From the NCBI GenBank assembly GCA_028357285.1, contig JAOMWM010000001.1, positions 62,001 to 126,000 of the forward strand: 64,000 bases of DNA, in the 5' to 3' direction. The notes below the pieces were generated by a model. That model saw only the letters and a program-made list of their open reading frames with translations, did not search any database and was not told the origin of the DNA. This DNA is from Schleiferiaceae bacterium. Lineage in GTDB: Bacteria > Bacteroidota > Bacteroidia > Flavobacteriales > Schleiferiaceae. The translations under genes were made by a program, and so were the position numbers. Positions within the stretch are counted from its first letter, which is position 1; each line of letters begins with the position of its first letter. Below, piece by piece: positions 34,661-42,167 of the stretch.

Positions 34661-35554
34661 TTATCGGGCCGATTTATCTATTAATAATACTTTCCAAGCT
34701 TCCTTCACTTGGCCATTGTCTAATAAGTCTTTGGCCATTTCATGTAATTGCTCGCGCAATTCTATTCCATCAGCAAAATTTTGCAAAATGCGACGGACAT
34801 CAAAGTCATTTTTCTTTGCCTCTACCTCTTCGGCAGTTGGGAGTGTAATTTCAGCCCCCAATTGGCCTAAATTATTTCCCGTTAAAATAGTCGAACGGCG
34901 AATTACATCAGGAATTTGATCCACACCTATACCTAACTTTGGAGGTGCTAATTCAAACAAGGAATCGCCTGAGGCTCTCACCCACCAAGCTTTGCCCAAT
35001 CTACCAACTAAATCAATCGCATCCTGATCAATACCTCCATTCTCCGACAAAACATCATCCGCAATGTGCATTTTCTTAACCACACACATCACGAGGTTTC
35101 CTGCTCCGCCTTCTTCGCCCATATGAAGAACATCACGAACTTCACATTCTAGACTCACAGGACTTTCCATCACTCTTCTCGGCCCAACAAGATCTGAATC
35201 TATTGGTGTCAAACCGCTTTTCACAAACTCATCTACATCCGACGCATATTCAGCGGAACTTAGATTCACCTGCTGTGTAATGGCATAATTAACCACGTTT
35301 ATGACCACTTCCTTCTGCTGCATCGCATTGTGCAACGTATCCTTAGTTGTGTTGTTTCTGACCCGTCTCGCAGCCGAAAAAACTACTACTGGAGGATTGG
35401 AGCTGAATATATTAAAGAAGCTGAACGGGCTGAGATTATTGTTGCCAAATTCGTCTATGGTACTTACCAAAGCGATAGGTCTTGGAGCTATGGCTCCAAG
35501 CAATAAACTGTGACGCTCTTTCGTTCCGAGCTCGTTGGGATCAAAACTTGCCAT
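34661..35554 (-). CDS. Flavin reductase-like, FMN-binding split-barrel protein
   Basis: A 297-residue protein with a flavin-reductase-like split barrel in the first 200 residues: APRPIALVSTIDEFGNNNLSPFSFFN, then NPPVVVFSA and later RRVMESPVSLECEV. It would bind FMN and reduce it or a linked substrate with NAD(P)H. Substrate and partner are unknown. The last 80 residues are a helical extension. First gene of the aat trio. Confidence 0.83.
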   Translation of the reverse strand: MASFDPNELGTKERHSLLLGAIAPRPIALVSTIDEFGNNNLSPFSFFNIFSSNPPVVVFSAARRVRNNTTKDTLHNAMQQKEVVINVVNYAITQQVNLSSAEYASDVDEFVKSGLTPIDSDLVGPRRVMESPVSLECEVRDVLHMGEEGGAGNLVMCVVKKMHIADDVLSENGGIDQDAIDLVGRLGKAWWVRASGDSLFELAPPKLGIGVDQIPDVIRRSTILTGNNLGQLGAEITLPTAEEVEAKKNDFDVRRILQNFADGIELREQLHEMAKDLLDNGQVKEAWKVLLIDKSAR

Positions 35555-35627
35555 GTTAAAGGATTTTGAGCAAAGTTAATTTTTCAAGCCACCCAATCAT
35601 TTTTTCTCTCAAAGTAATTTTTCTATC

Positions 35628-35635
35628 TATATTTG
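35628..35635 (+). promoter_or_regulatory. -7 promoter element of tRNA-Leu
   Basis: TATATTTG, identical to the -7 box of the tRNA-fMet promoter and followed in both by GCC. It lies 14 bases before the mature tRNA 5' end. No clear -33 TTTG was seen. Confidence 0.6.
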
Positions 35636-35649
35636 CCGTCCCAATGGAA

Positions 35650-35731
35650 GCGGATGTGGTGAAATTGGTAGACACGCTAGTTTTAGGCACTAGTGCTTTA
35701 TCGCGTGAAGGTTCGAGTCCTTTCATCCGCA
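35650..35731 (+). tRNA. tRNA-Leu (anticodon TAG)
   Basis: A class II tRNA of 82 bases with acceptor stem GCGGATG/CATCCGC, anticodon loop TTTTAGG, a long variable arm and T-loop GTTCGAGTC. CCA is not encoded. A strong terminator follows. Confidence 0.95.
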
Positions 35732-35736
35732 CATTC

Positions 35737-35769
35737 AAATCCCAATCAGGCAACTGATTGGGATTTTTT
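35737..35769 (+). terminator. Terminator of tRNA-Leu
   Basis: Perfect 13-bp stem (35737-35749 with 35754-35766), loop GCAA, ending in a T-run. Confidence 0.88.
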
Positions 35770-35897
35770 GTTTCGACTCAAGCCAAGCTTGCTTGAGCGA
35801 AGAGTCGAAACAAAAAAGACCAGCCATGCACAGCATGGAGGGGATTTGAATGAATGCAACCCCATAAGGTCCGCCACATATGCAACGCATGGGTGGC
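35767..35897. repeat. Block of successive palindromes downstream of tRNA-Leu
   Basis: Just past the terminator, TTTGTTTCGACTC (35767-35779) pairs perfectly with 35802-35814, enclosing a 7-bp hairpin CTCAAGC/GCTTGAG. Next are CCATGC-ACA-GCATGG (35824-35838) and GCCAC..ATGC-AAC-GCAT..GTGGC (35873-35897). The run contains ATTTGAA and GCAACCCC reminiscent of a tRNA T-arm on the other strand. It could be a repeat-family member or tRNA-derived remnant; it is not a coding sequence. Confidence 0.55.
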
Positions 35898-35928
35898 AAT
35901 CCTTCGAGATGGTTACCCTAAAATCTTC

Positions 35929-36720
35929 TTAGAGCGAATCCTCTTCATCTAAAGGAACCCCCAAAACTGGATCGTCAGAAACCTGATCATACATGTCATA
36001 ATAGACGAGCATGACTATCGGAATTATTGCGAGAAGCCCTATAAATAGGGTTAAAACTGTGAAAATTACCGTTAGAATACCCACTAGAAAAAACGTGATA
36101 AAAATTCTCGGGAAATTCGGCATGCTAACTTTAAAACTCCAGGTAATGCTTTCAAATAAATCACTTCCCTCAATAGACGCCTTATACGTTGAGAATATAA
36201 GCCCAATACTAAAGACCAATTGAATCAAACCTACCGCAATGAGGGTCCCACTGCTTTCACGCAGATCGATACCCATGTCTTGAATCATCATAAGAATTTC
36301 ATCCGGATCTTGAATCTGTGCAGAAGCCATATTAAAGAATTCATCAGGGAACAAAATGATAGAAATCAATCCAACTAAGCTGGTCACTATACTGACTTGA
36401 AGCAGCGGTTTTTGGTTTACACGAAAGGCATCGAAAAAAGTGCCGAACTCCACGGCTTCACCTGATTGATCCTTACGTGCTACATGAGCATAACCTAATG
36501 TGAGGAAGCTCGCAGCTACGCCAGAGATAATTGAAGATATCGCTAACGAAGCCTTCGCACCCCCGAGGAATCCAAACATTTCACCCACACCGTTAGCCAC
36601 TGAAGAGATCAGGGTTAAAATGACAAAATAGACAACGGTAAAGGCGACGTAAAGTGCTGCTTGATTTTTAAAACGTACCCATCCTGCTTGGATGGCTTGT
36701 CCTGGGCTAATTTTATTCAT
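35929..36720 (-). CDS. Integral membrane protein of unknown function
   Basis: A 263-residue protein with about six membrane segments (for example AALYVAFTVVYFVILTLI and the final VIFTVLTLFIGLLAIIPIVM) and short hydrophilic loops. The start MNKISPGQAIQAGWVRF at 36720 is preferred to the frame's upstream extension, which has no membrane or conserved features. The opening resembles multi-pass proteins of the DUF975/DUF4013 type, which is only a loose likeness. It is divergent from ribF, 46 bases apart. Function unknown. Confidence 0.7.
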   Translation of the reverse strand: MNKISPGQAIQAGWVRFKNQAALYVAFTVVYFVILTLISSVANGVGEMFGFLGGAKASLAISSIISGVAASFLTLGYAHVARKDQSGEAVEFGTFFDAFRVNQKPLLQVSIVTSLVGLISIILFPDEFFNMASAQIQDPDEILMMIQDMGIDLRESSGTLIAVGLIQLVFSIGLIFSTYKASIEGSDLFESITWSFKVSMPNFPRIFITFFLVGILTVIFTVLTLFIGLLAIIPIVMLVYYDMYDQVSDDPVLGVPLDEEDSL

Positions 36721-36766
36721 GGTTTTGCGGTTTCTATGCTTAATTTGTGGAAAAATACAACACACG

Positions 36767-37690
36767 GTGAAAGTATACCGCTCCTTAGCCGAATTTAATA
36801 CGTTAGAATGCGCTGTCGCTACCACTGGGACTTTCGACGGCGTACATCTCGGCCATCAAAAAATATTGAACCAATTGGTTCAAACTGCTCATAAAGTAGG
36901 TGGTGAAAGCGTTTTACTCACTTTTGATCCGCATCCACGTGTAGTTCTACAACCGGATGTAGAGCTCAAATTGCTCTCAAGTATTGAAGAAAAAATTGAA
37001 TTACTTGAAAAAACCGGATTAGATCATTTGATTATTCATCCTTTCTCTAAAGAATTCTCACGTACACCTTCTTTAGAGTTTGTTAGAGAGATTCTCGTAA
37101 ACACCATAGGTGTGAAGCACTTAGTCATTGGTTACGATCATCATTTCGGACGAAACAGAGAAGGTAGCTTCGAGCATCTCAAAGAATTTGGACCCATTTA
37201 CGGATTTGAAGTCCAGGAAATTTTAGCGCTCGATGTGGAAAGTGTAAATGTGAGCAGTACTAAAATACGTCAAGCCTTACATCGAGGTGAAGTTGGATTA
37301 GCTGAAGAATATTTAGGCCACCCCTTCACCTTGAGCGGTACTGTTATAAAAGGAGATCAGATAGGCCGTACCATTGGTTTTCCTACCGCCAATATAGGTC
37401 TCGATTTTGCAAGAAAGCTCGTGCCCTCTGACGGAGTCTATCTAGGCCTACTTCATATCGACAGACAAACCTTTAAGGCCATGGCCAACATCGGTCGCCG
37501 TCCTACCGTTGGTGCTACACAACGCTCTGTCGAAGTCCATATTCTCAACTTTGAAGGGGATTTATACGGAAAACGCATCTGTTTTGAGGTGATAAAGAAG
37601 CATAGAGAAGTTCTTCATTTCAATACACTCGAAGATTTAAAACGCCAATTAGCAAAAGATCGAGAGGCGGCACAAACAGAATTGGCATAA
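36767..37690 (+). CDS. ribF: Bifunctional riboflavin kinase / FAD synthetase
   Basis: Makes FMN from riboflavin and then FAD from FMN. The N-terminal nucleotidyltransferase domain has TGTFDGVHLGHQ; the C-terminal kinase domain has GRTIGFPTANI with the flavokinase PTAN motif. The GTG at 36767 (encoding the start of KVYRSLAEF) is chosen because homologues begin at this sequence; upstream residues are not conserved. At 307 residues the length is normal. A near -7 box TTAATTTG lies about 20 bases upstream. Confidence 0.95.
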   Translation: MKVYRSLAEFNTLECAVATTGTFDGVHLGHQKILNQLVQTAHKVGGESVLLTFDPHPRVVLQPDVELKLLSSIEEKIELLEKTGLDHLIIHPFSKEFSRTPSLEFVREILVNTIGVKHLVIGYDHHFGRNREGSFEHLKEFGPIYGFEVQEILALDVESVNVSSTKIRQALHRGEVGLAEEYLGHPFTLSGTVIKGDQIGRTIGFPTANIGLDFARKLVPSDGVYLGLLHIDRQTFKAMANIGRRPTVGATQRSVEVHILNFEGDLYGKRICFEVIKKHREVLHFNTLEDLKRQLAKDREAAQTELA

Positions 37691-37726
37691 AATTTGGCAT
37701 CTTTACAACACTAATAAAACCCAATC

Positions 37727-38200
37727 ATGAAAAAAATCGCATTATTTATCGTAGTTGCTGCTTCATTAGCTGCTTGTACGAAGTGGGAGAACCAAAGCAC
37801 CGAATTTAAGGTTACTGGCGTCTGGACAGGTATCAACACGCAAATTAACATTCAAGCATTGCCGTTCCTAGATTCTTCGGATGTTCAAAATACAACTTCA
37901 ATGGAAGCAAATTTCATGGAAGACGGAAGTCTAACGATCGATTCAGCGGGGACCCGAATGGATTCACTAGGATGGGCAATCAAAAACGATACGATTCTCG
38001 TATTGAAAGGACTCGACCTTGGAATTGAACTTCCAGGCGGAGGCGGAGGAGTTGGCGCTGCCAACCTGAACTTCGTTATCAGAACATTAGAACAAGACGC
38101 ATTCACCTTCAGAACGGATACTAACGTAACAGTTACGGTTCCTGGCGTCCCAATTCCTTTATCTATTGATATTGCTCAGATTCAGCGCTGGGGTAAATAA
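37727..38200 (+). CDS. Small lipoprotein, function unknown
   Basis: A 157-residue protein with a signal peptide and lipobox LAACT. The mature part is short beta-rich sequence (VTGVWTGINTQ, LTIDSAGT, LVLKGLDLG, FTFRTDTNV) with a glycine run, resembling lipocalin-like domains seen in other Bacteroidota lipoproteins. I cannot name a family. It follows ribF by 36 bases and ends at a strong terminator. Confidence 0.65.
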   Translation: MKKIALFIVVAASLAACTKWENQSTEFKVTGVWTGINTQINIQALPFLDSSDVQNTTSMEANFMEDGSLTIDSAGTRMDSLGWAIKNDTILVLKGLDLGIELPGGGGGVGAANLNFVIRTLEQDAFTFRTDTNVTVTVPGVPIPLSIDIAQIQRWGK

Positions 38201-38220
38201 CACTTCATATCTACAAAAGA

Positions 38221-38244
38221 AACCCGCCTCGAGCGGGTTTTTTT
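38221..38244. terminator. Terminator between the small lipoprotein and cutC
   Basis: Stem AACCCGC (38221-38227) with GCGGGTT (38233-38239) followed by a T-run; it also touches the stop codon of the convergent cutC gene. Confidence 0.85.
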
Positions 38245-38980
38245 ATGCCAATTTGCGCCAGAGTGCATCACCTAGTTGTTCTACTTTTTTACGGTCAAGC
38301 GACCAGTAATCGCCAAAGCCTAACTTCGCCTCTACACTATCTTCACGCGCAAGCATTTTCGTGCGTGCAGTACAATGGTAAGAACGAATACCAGCAGTCC
38401 ACAAGTCGTCTACAATGGCAGCGCTAACCCCAGATCCTGCTTGAATTTCTATACGTCCAGCTGCTTGCTCGCACAGGTGTTTCAAAGAAGGCAAGCCATC
38501 CTTCACCGTAGGTGCAAAACCACTGGTCAATATGCGTTCAACGCCCAACTCAACGAGCAACTCCATCGCCACATCCGGTCGAGCGCACGCATCAAAGGCC
38601 CGGTGAAACGTCATCCCCATTCCATAGTCTTGTGCAAATTGCGCAACCAATTCCACGAATTCCGCATCCACATTTCGGCCTCCATCAAGCGCCCCGAAGA
38701 CTATTCCAGAGGCGCCGCAATCACTCAAGATTTTAAGTTCCTCAAGCATCATGTGTTTTTCCAATCTATTGTAGATAAAATCTCCAGCGCGCGGACGCAA
38801 CATGACATACACCGGAAGGTCACTGATATCTACAGTCATTTCAATTTGAGCAGCGGAAGGGGTTAATCCACCTTCATTGAGATTACTGCACAGTTCTATT
38901 CTGTGAACACCCAAATCGATGAGTTGCGAAGCATGTCCTGGCTCCTCAATTGCGATTTCTATTTCAAATTGGTCGGCCAT
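38243..38980 (-). CDS. cutC: CutC-family protein
   Basis: A TIM-barrel protein of the CutC family, once linked to copper homeostasis, though the biochemical role is unsettled. Diagnostic sequences are RIELCSNLNEGGLTPS, VMLRPRAGDF, GIVFGALDGG, TFHRAFDA and ERILTSG. The start MADQFEIEIAI at 38980 is preferred; an ATG at 38995 would add five residues. Either start lies within the end of the upstream hexosaminidase gene, so the two are coupled. Confidence 0.9.
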   Translation of the reverse strand: MADQFEIEIAIEEPGHASQLIDLGVHRIELCSNLNEGGLTPSAAQIEMTVDISDLPVYVMLRPRAGDFIYNRLEKHMMLEELKILSDCGASGIVFGALDGGRNVDAEFVELVAQFAQDYGMGMTFHRAFDACARPDVAMELLVELGVERILTSGFAPTVKDGLPSLKHLCEQAAGRIEIQAGSGVSAAIVDDLWTAGIRSYHCTARTKMLAREDSVEAKLGFGDYWSLDRKKVEQLGDALWRKLA

Positions 38981-41141
38981 AAATCTGTACTTCATCTAAG
39001 AAATGCCAGACGGACTGCCCCGCTGACGGGTGATTATCCGGCAATTTCTCACTATTAGGAATTTTGAAATCGACCTCTTTGGTCGGTGTAAATCCACCTT
39101 CAGGTGCAAGCACCATGGTTTCAATAAAGGTCCCCTCTTCTGAGGTTGAACTGGTTCTTCGCCACTCATAGCGTTCAATCACATCGCTTTCGACATAGAT
39201 GTCAGTGAAGACCAATTCTGGAATAAGTATCCAACTCAACCTGCTTTGGAGAAAGTTAATCTTAATGGAATCTATTTGATAGGGTATATTAAAATCAAAA
39301 TGGCCACTGAAATAATCGGGGCCAAAATATCCTACCCAATTTCCATCTCTATAATTTTCCGATCCCAACACCCCGTTGGCCAATGGGACATCTTTAGTGC
39401 CGGTATAAGGCTCGGTTGGAGGACTAGTCAAACAACTGTGCGTCACTAAGCCCTCGTGCACGGCGAATCCGTAGTTCAGCGCTTTACCCATGGCATGCCC
39501 ATCGCGAGCCGGTTGCACCTTCATTTGATGTGTACCGCGTGCCGTAAAGGTGGTCAAACTCCCCATGGTCATTCCCGTCGGCGCCTCAACAGCGAGTTCA
39601 AGATTTGCAAAAGCCGGCTCTGTTGTAACCGCAACTTTGAGATCCTCTTTAAAGGAATCGTTTTTAGTGGCCAATTTCACGGGTATCTGCTCCACATCAT
39701 AGCTATAGCCTAATGTATCAAGCATAGGGTAATGATTTTGAAGTCGCTCCCAAAATGCATCGTATTCACGATCAGCAGGGTGTGACCATAAAACCTCAGC
39801 CATGGCGATTCCGCGAGGTAGGAATCGGCGATCTAAAGTTTCTATATCTGGAATACGTTCCGACCATAAATTACATTCGCCGCCCAAAATATGTCCTGCC
39901 AAAAGCGGGTCTAAATCATTTGGAATAGGACTGTAACTATACACTTTCGGCACATCAATACTACTCACCGGATAATCAAAATAGGCGTGTGAAGTCGGAC
40001 TCATAATGGCATCGTGACCTTGCTCTACAGCCTCAATTCCTCCTTCAAAACCGCGCCAGCTCTGCACCGTAGCATTGGGACTTAGTCCGCCTTCAAGAAT
40101 TTCATCCCATCCGATGATTTGCTTGCCCTTAGTGGCTACATAATTTTCAATTCGCGTATTGAACCAGCCTTGCAAAGCCTCTTCGTCATGAAGGCCTTCT
40201 GCCTTCATGCGCTGTTGACATTTTGGACAATGTTCCCAGCGGTACTTCGGCGCCTCATCCCCGCCAATGTGAATGTAATTTGAAGGGAAGATCTCACATA
40301 CATAGTCGAGCACATCCTCGAGAAATTCAAAGGTCTGCTCGTTTCCGGCACAGTAGATTTCTTTAAAAACTCCCCATTCCGTTGCTACTTGTACCGACTC
40401 ACCCTTGCAACCCAACTCTGGATAAGCAGCCAAGGCAGCTTGACTGTGTCCCGGTAATTCAATTTCAGGAATGACTTCAATGCCATAACCCGCAGCATAG
40501 TTTACCACTTCTTCTAGATCCTCTCGACTGTACGACCCGCCATAGGTACTGTCTCCATGCATTCGAAAAGCCGCAACCTCTGCTAATTTTGGGTACTGAT
40601 TCATAGCAATACGCCAACCCTGGTCTTCAGTTAAATGCCAATGCAATACATTGAATTTATACAGCGCCATAATATCGAGGTGTCGCTTGACTTCATCAAC
40701 CGTGAAAAAATGACGGCAAACATCTAGTAGCACACCGCGGTGGCTAAAAACTGGTTCGTCAGTAATCTCACCCCAAGGAAGTGCAACCTCAGCACCCATC
40801 AAGCCCAATTGACCCAAGGTGCTTTGTGCACGATGATCTCCTTCCAAACCGTGATAAACCTTAACTCCGTCCTCGTCTGAAACAATACGGTAGGCTTCTT
40901 TAGATAGATTTGAATCCAATTCAAACTCCACAACATCCAAGGTATTCCACTCTGTACTATCGAAATCGTAGGATTGAACAGGAGGTATCAACGATTCCAC
41001 AGATGCCCAGTCACGACAATCTTGAGCACCATTCAAGGTTTTCGTTTTCGTAGTGACTAAAGCTCCAATTAATATTACAATTCCAAAAACAATGGAAATA
41101 CGCCACCATCTGCGCTGCGCACTTCTCTTCTTTACTCCCAT
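38964..41141 (-). CDS. Beta-N-acetylhexosaminidase (GH20)
   Basis: Removes terminal beta-linked GlcNAc or GalNAc. The 725 residues have an N-terminal signal anchor (ISIVFGIVILIGALV), a GH20b domain at about 50-130, a GH20 catalytic barrel at about 130-480 with the Asp-Glu pair in HIGGDEAPK (about 293) and HWHLTEDQGWR, and a C-terminal beta region. It is followed by cutC and preceded by glycosylasparaginase on the same strand; that overlap of 10 bases and the divergent GH92 gene suggest a glycan-degradation unit. Confidence 0.93.
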   Translation of the reverse strand: MGVKKRSAQRRWWRISIVFGIVILIGALVTTKTKTLNGAQDCRDWASVESLIPPVQSYDFDSTEWNTLDVVEFELDSNLSKEAYRIVSDEDGVKVYHGLEGDHRAQSTLGQLGLMGAEVALPWGEITDEPVFSHRGVLLDVCRHFFTVDEVKRHLDIMALYKFNVLHWHLTEDQGWRIAMNQYPKLAEVAAFRMHGDSTYGGSYSREDLEEVVNYAAGYGIEVIPEIELPGHSQAALAAYPELGCKGESVQVATEWGVFKEIYCAGNEQTFEFLEDVLDYVCEIFPSNYIHIGGDEAPKYRWEHCPKCQQRMKAEGLHDEEALQGWFNTRIENYVATKGKQIIGWDEILEGGLSPNATVQSWRGFEGGIEAVEQGHDAIMSPTSHAYFDYPVSSIDVPKVYSYSPIPNDLDPLLAGHILGGECNLWSERIPDIETLDRRFLPRGIAMAEVLWSHPADREYDAFWERLQNHYPMLDTLGYSYDVEQIPVKLATKNDSFKEDLKVAVTTEPAFANLELAVEAPTGMTMGSLTTFTARGTHQMKVQPARDGHAMGKALNYGFAVHEGLVTHSCLTSPPTEPYTGTKDVPLANGVLGSENYRDGNWVGYFGPDYFSGHFDFNIPYQIDSIKINFLQSRLSWILIPELVFTDIYVESDVIERYEWRRTSSTSEEGTFIETMVLAPEGGFTPTKEVDFKIPNSEKLPDNHPSAGQSVWHFLDEVQIYGRPI

Positions 41142-42121
41142 GTTCTCATATATTTCGCATCGACCATTTCATTGCGGTCTTTGGTGCGCAAGGCATAATT
41201 AAATCCATTGTAAACACTATATCCGCCGTATTCCCCTTGCATATTCATCGCCAGGAATCCCACCTGCATTCCGTTTACACCTGGATGCTTTTTCAATATG
41301 CGCTGGACAATATCGTAGCACGCTTCCTCAGGTGAGGCTCCGCGGCGCATAGATTCAACTACGGACGCACAACCTGCTGTTTTAATCATAGCTTCACCCA
41401 CACCCGTCGCAGTAGCTCCTCCGACATCACCATCAATGAAAAGTCCAGCGCCAATAATGGGACTGTCTCCTACTCGACCTCTAATTTTATAGGCCATTCC
41501 GGAGGTGGTACAAGCCCCCGCCATACGTCCACTAGCATCCAGTGCTAACATGCCGATGGTATCGTGATTTTCAACATTTACGCCGGTCTTGTATTCCGAT
41601 TTAATGAGCCACTCTTCATAGTCTTTTTGCACCGGTGGAACGGGCACATCGAATGTTGCTTTGGAGAAACCGTTCTCGAGCGCCCATTTCTGCGCACCCT
41701 CCCCAACAAGCATGACATGGGGTGTTTTTTCCATGACCGCTCGAGCCACATCAATGGGGTGAATAATATCTTCTAAAAAGGCCACAGAACCACATCGACT
41801 GTCGTGATCCATAATACACGCATCTAGAGTGACGTAGCCGTCGCGATCGGGCCGACCGCCTAAACCTACACTTCTATTATTCAAATCATTTTCCGTAACT
41901 GCAACACCTTTTTGAACTGCATCTAGTGCATATCCACCGGATTCTAAGATTGACCACGCCCCTTGATTTGCCTCCATACCATGAATCCACGTACTGATCA
42001 CTAACGGATTATCCTTGATGGAAGGACCTAGATTTAAGGGTTGCGCGGCTGATTTCAAGGGGTTTATAGCTAGGCCCGCGCCTGCCAAGCTGAGATTTTT
42101 TAAAAATCTTCGTCTAGACAT
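41132..42121 (-). CDS. N4-(beta-N-acetylglucosaminyl)-L-asparaginase (glycosylasparaginase)
   Basis: Splits the GlcNAc-Asn bond that joins N-glycans to peptides. It matures by self-cleavage before a Thr. The 329 residues begin with a twin-arginine-like signal (SRRRFLKNLSLAGAG), indicating export in folded form. The cleavage site is NHDT with Thr188 as new N-terminal nucleophile, and GRVGDSPIIGAGLFID and GGATATGVGE follow, both typical. It overlaps the GH20 gene by 10 bases and is divergent from the GH92 gene. Confidence 0.94.
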   Translation of the reverse strand: MSRRRFLKNLSLAGAGLAINPLKSAAQPLNLGPSIKDNPLVISTWIHGMEANQGAWSILESGGYALDAVQKGVAVTENDLNNRSVGLGGRPDRDGYVTLDACIMDHDSRCGSVAFLEDIIHPIDVARAVMEKTPHVMLVGEGAQKWALENGFSKATFDVPVPPVQKDYEEWLIKSEYKTGVNVENHDTIGMLALDASGRMAGACTTSGMAYKIRGRVGDSPIIGAGLFIDGDVGGATATGVGEAMIKTAGCASVVESMRRGASPEEACYDIVQRILKKHPGVNGMQVGFLAMNMQGEYGGYSVYNGFNYALRTKDRNEMVDAKYMRTWE

Positions 42122-42167
42122 GCTTCTGTGTTTCTTTAAACTTACGCATTATTCCTAATTTGTAGAC

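Noticed and set aside
38375-38866. Plus-strand open frame of 163 codons
   Set aside because: Antisense shadow of cutC; its Ser/Arg/His-rich composition reflects the opposite strand.
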